DNA from: Phycisphaerales bacterium | GTDB lineage: Bacteria; Planctomycetota; Phycisphaerae; Phycisphaerales; UBA1924 | Assembly (NCBI GenBank): GCA_007124345.1 | Contig: SLFH01000041.1 | Span: 1 to 6,028, forward strand | Reading direction: 5' to 3' | Length of the DNA stretch: 6,028 bases | Shown: one piece after another, positions 5,820 to 6,028 of the stretch | Position numbering within the stretch: the first letter of the stretch is position 1 | Layout: each line of letters opens with the position of its first letter | Notes under the pieces: generated by a model | What the model was told of the DNA's origin: nothing | Seen by the model: only the letters and a program-made list of their open reading frames with translations | Database searches by the model: none | Made by a program: the position numbers and the translations under genes

Positions 5820-6028
5820 TCAGCCCGACCCCACGCCCGACCAAAACCGCCACGGCGTGCCCGATTCAAGCACCCCGTCCGGGACCAGCCGCTCGCGGAT
5901 CAACCCCGCCAGCTCCTCGATGCCCTCCCCCGTCTGAGCGCTGACCTCGATATCCACCGCCCCCCCCGGCGGCCCCAGATCCCGCCGCAGCCCGACACGG
6001 AGCACCGACGCCCCACGCCCCACACCCC
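5820..6028 (-). CDS. C-terminal end of a P-loop GTPase, MnmE/Era-like (5' part outside window)
   Basis: The frame is open from the right edge and ends at TGA 5822-5820, leaving about 68 residues. IEVSAQTGEGIEELAGLI is the G5 region of translation-factor-class (TRAFAC) small GTPases such as MnmE, Era and Der: the SA dipeptide followed by the last helix of the G domain. Before it, VLRVGLRRDLG lies where the G4 motif NKxD is expected and would align as LRRD, keeping only the aspartate. After G5 only about 39 residues remain, ending PWRFWSGVGSG. MnmE proper continues for roughly a hundred residues of helices to a Cys-x-Gly-Lys C-terminus, so this is not a standard MnmE; a KH domain (Era) is also absent. 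The GTG at 6023 is probably not the true start, because the G domain must extend upstream. The protein is probably cytoplasmic and linked to ribosome or tRNA biology. The GTPase call is fairly sure; the subfamily is not. Confidence 0.7.
   Translation of the reverse strand, partial: GVGRGASVLRVGLRRDLGPPGGAVDIEVSAQTGEGIEELAGLIRERLVPDGVLESGTPWRFWSGVGSG

Noticed and set aside
1..6028. CRISPR arrays, tRNA or rRNA genes, insertion sequences, toxin-antitoxin or phage genes
   Set aside because: No direct repeats with regular spacing, no cloverleaf or rRNA-like segments, no transposase or integrase motifs and no small paired genes were seen; nearly all sequence is accounted for by the six genes.

Overview
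The window is GC-rich throughout and carries six protein genes, two of them cut by the window edges. There are no RNA genes, mobile elements or CRISPR arrays that I can support. Coding density is very high: intergenic gaps are 102, 8, 20 and 140 bp, plus one 4-bp ATGA overlap. The base composition, gene types and protein style suggest a chromosomal region of a Planctomycetota bacterium, perhaps of the Phycisphaerae type. Features behind this guess are an NHLRC2-like thioredoxin/NHL protein, an RluA/RluD pseudouridine synthase and a MnmE/Era-like GTPase with an unusual end. The placement is inference from family knowledge, not a database result.

Left part, plus strand: the 3' part of an NAD(P)H-dependent FMN reductase (1-465) is followed by a compact hairpin that is a plausible terminator. 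Next comes an orphan 317-residue protein (568-1521) whose middle has the spacing of a PD-(D/E)XK nuclease core without the catalytic residues.

Right part, minus strand: a probable three-gene operon is read from right to left. It begins with a membrane-anchored YfgM-like TPR protein (5679-4786). An ATGA stop/start overlap couples this to an S4-domain RluD-type 23S rRNA pseudouridine synthase (4789-3620). A membrane-anchored NHLRC2-like protein follows 20 bp later (3599-1530), with a thioredoxin domain bearing a CCINC motif, a six-bladed NHL propeller and a C-terminal beta domain. The operon converges on the orphan plus-strand gene with only 8 bp between the stop codons. Upstream of the operon, on the same strand, is the C-terminus of a P-loop GTPase (6028-5820).

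Two of the three operon proteins look like envelope proteins facing the periplasm: a YfgM-like translocon-associated or chaperone-type protein and a thiol-redox protein. The third modifies ribosomal RNA. The arrangement reads as housekeeping for translation, export and redox folding rather than as a defence, mobile or secondary-metabolite locus. I found no convincing sign of a wholly new system. The most interesting items are the orphan nuclease-like protein, the degenerate GTPase end and the thioredoxin/NHL protein in its operon.
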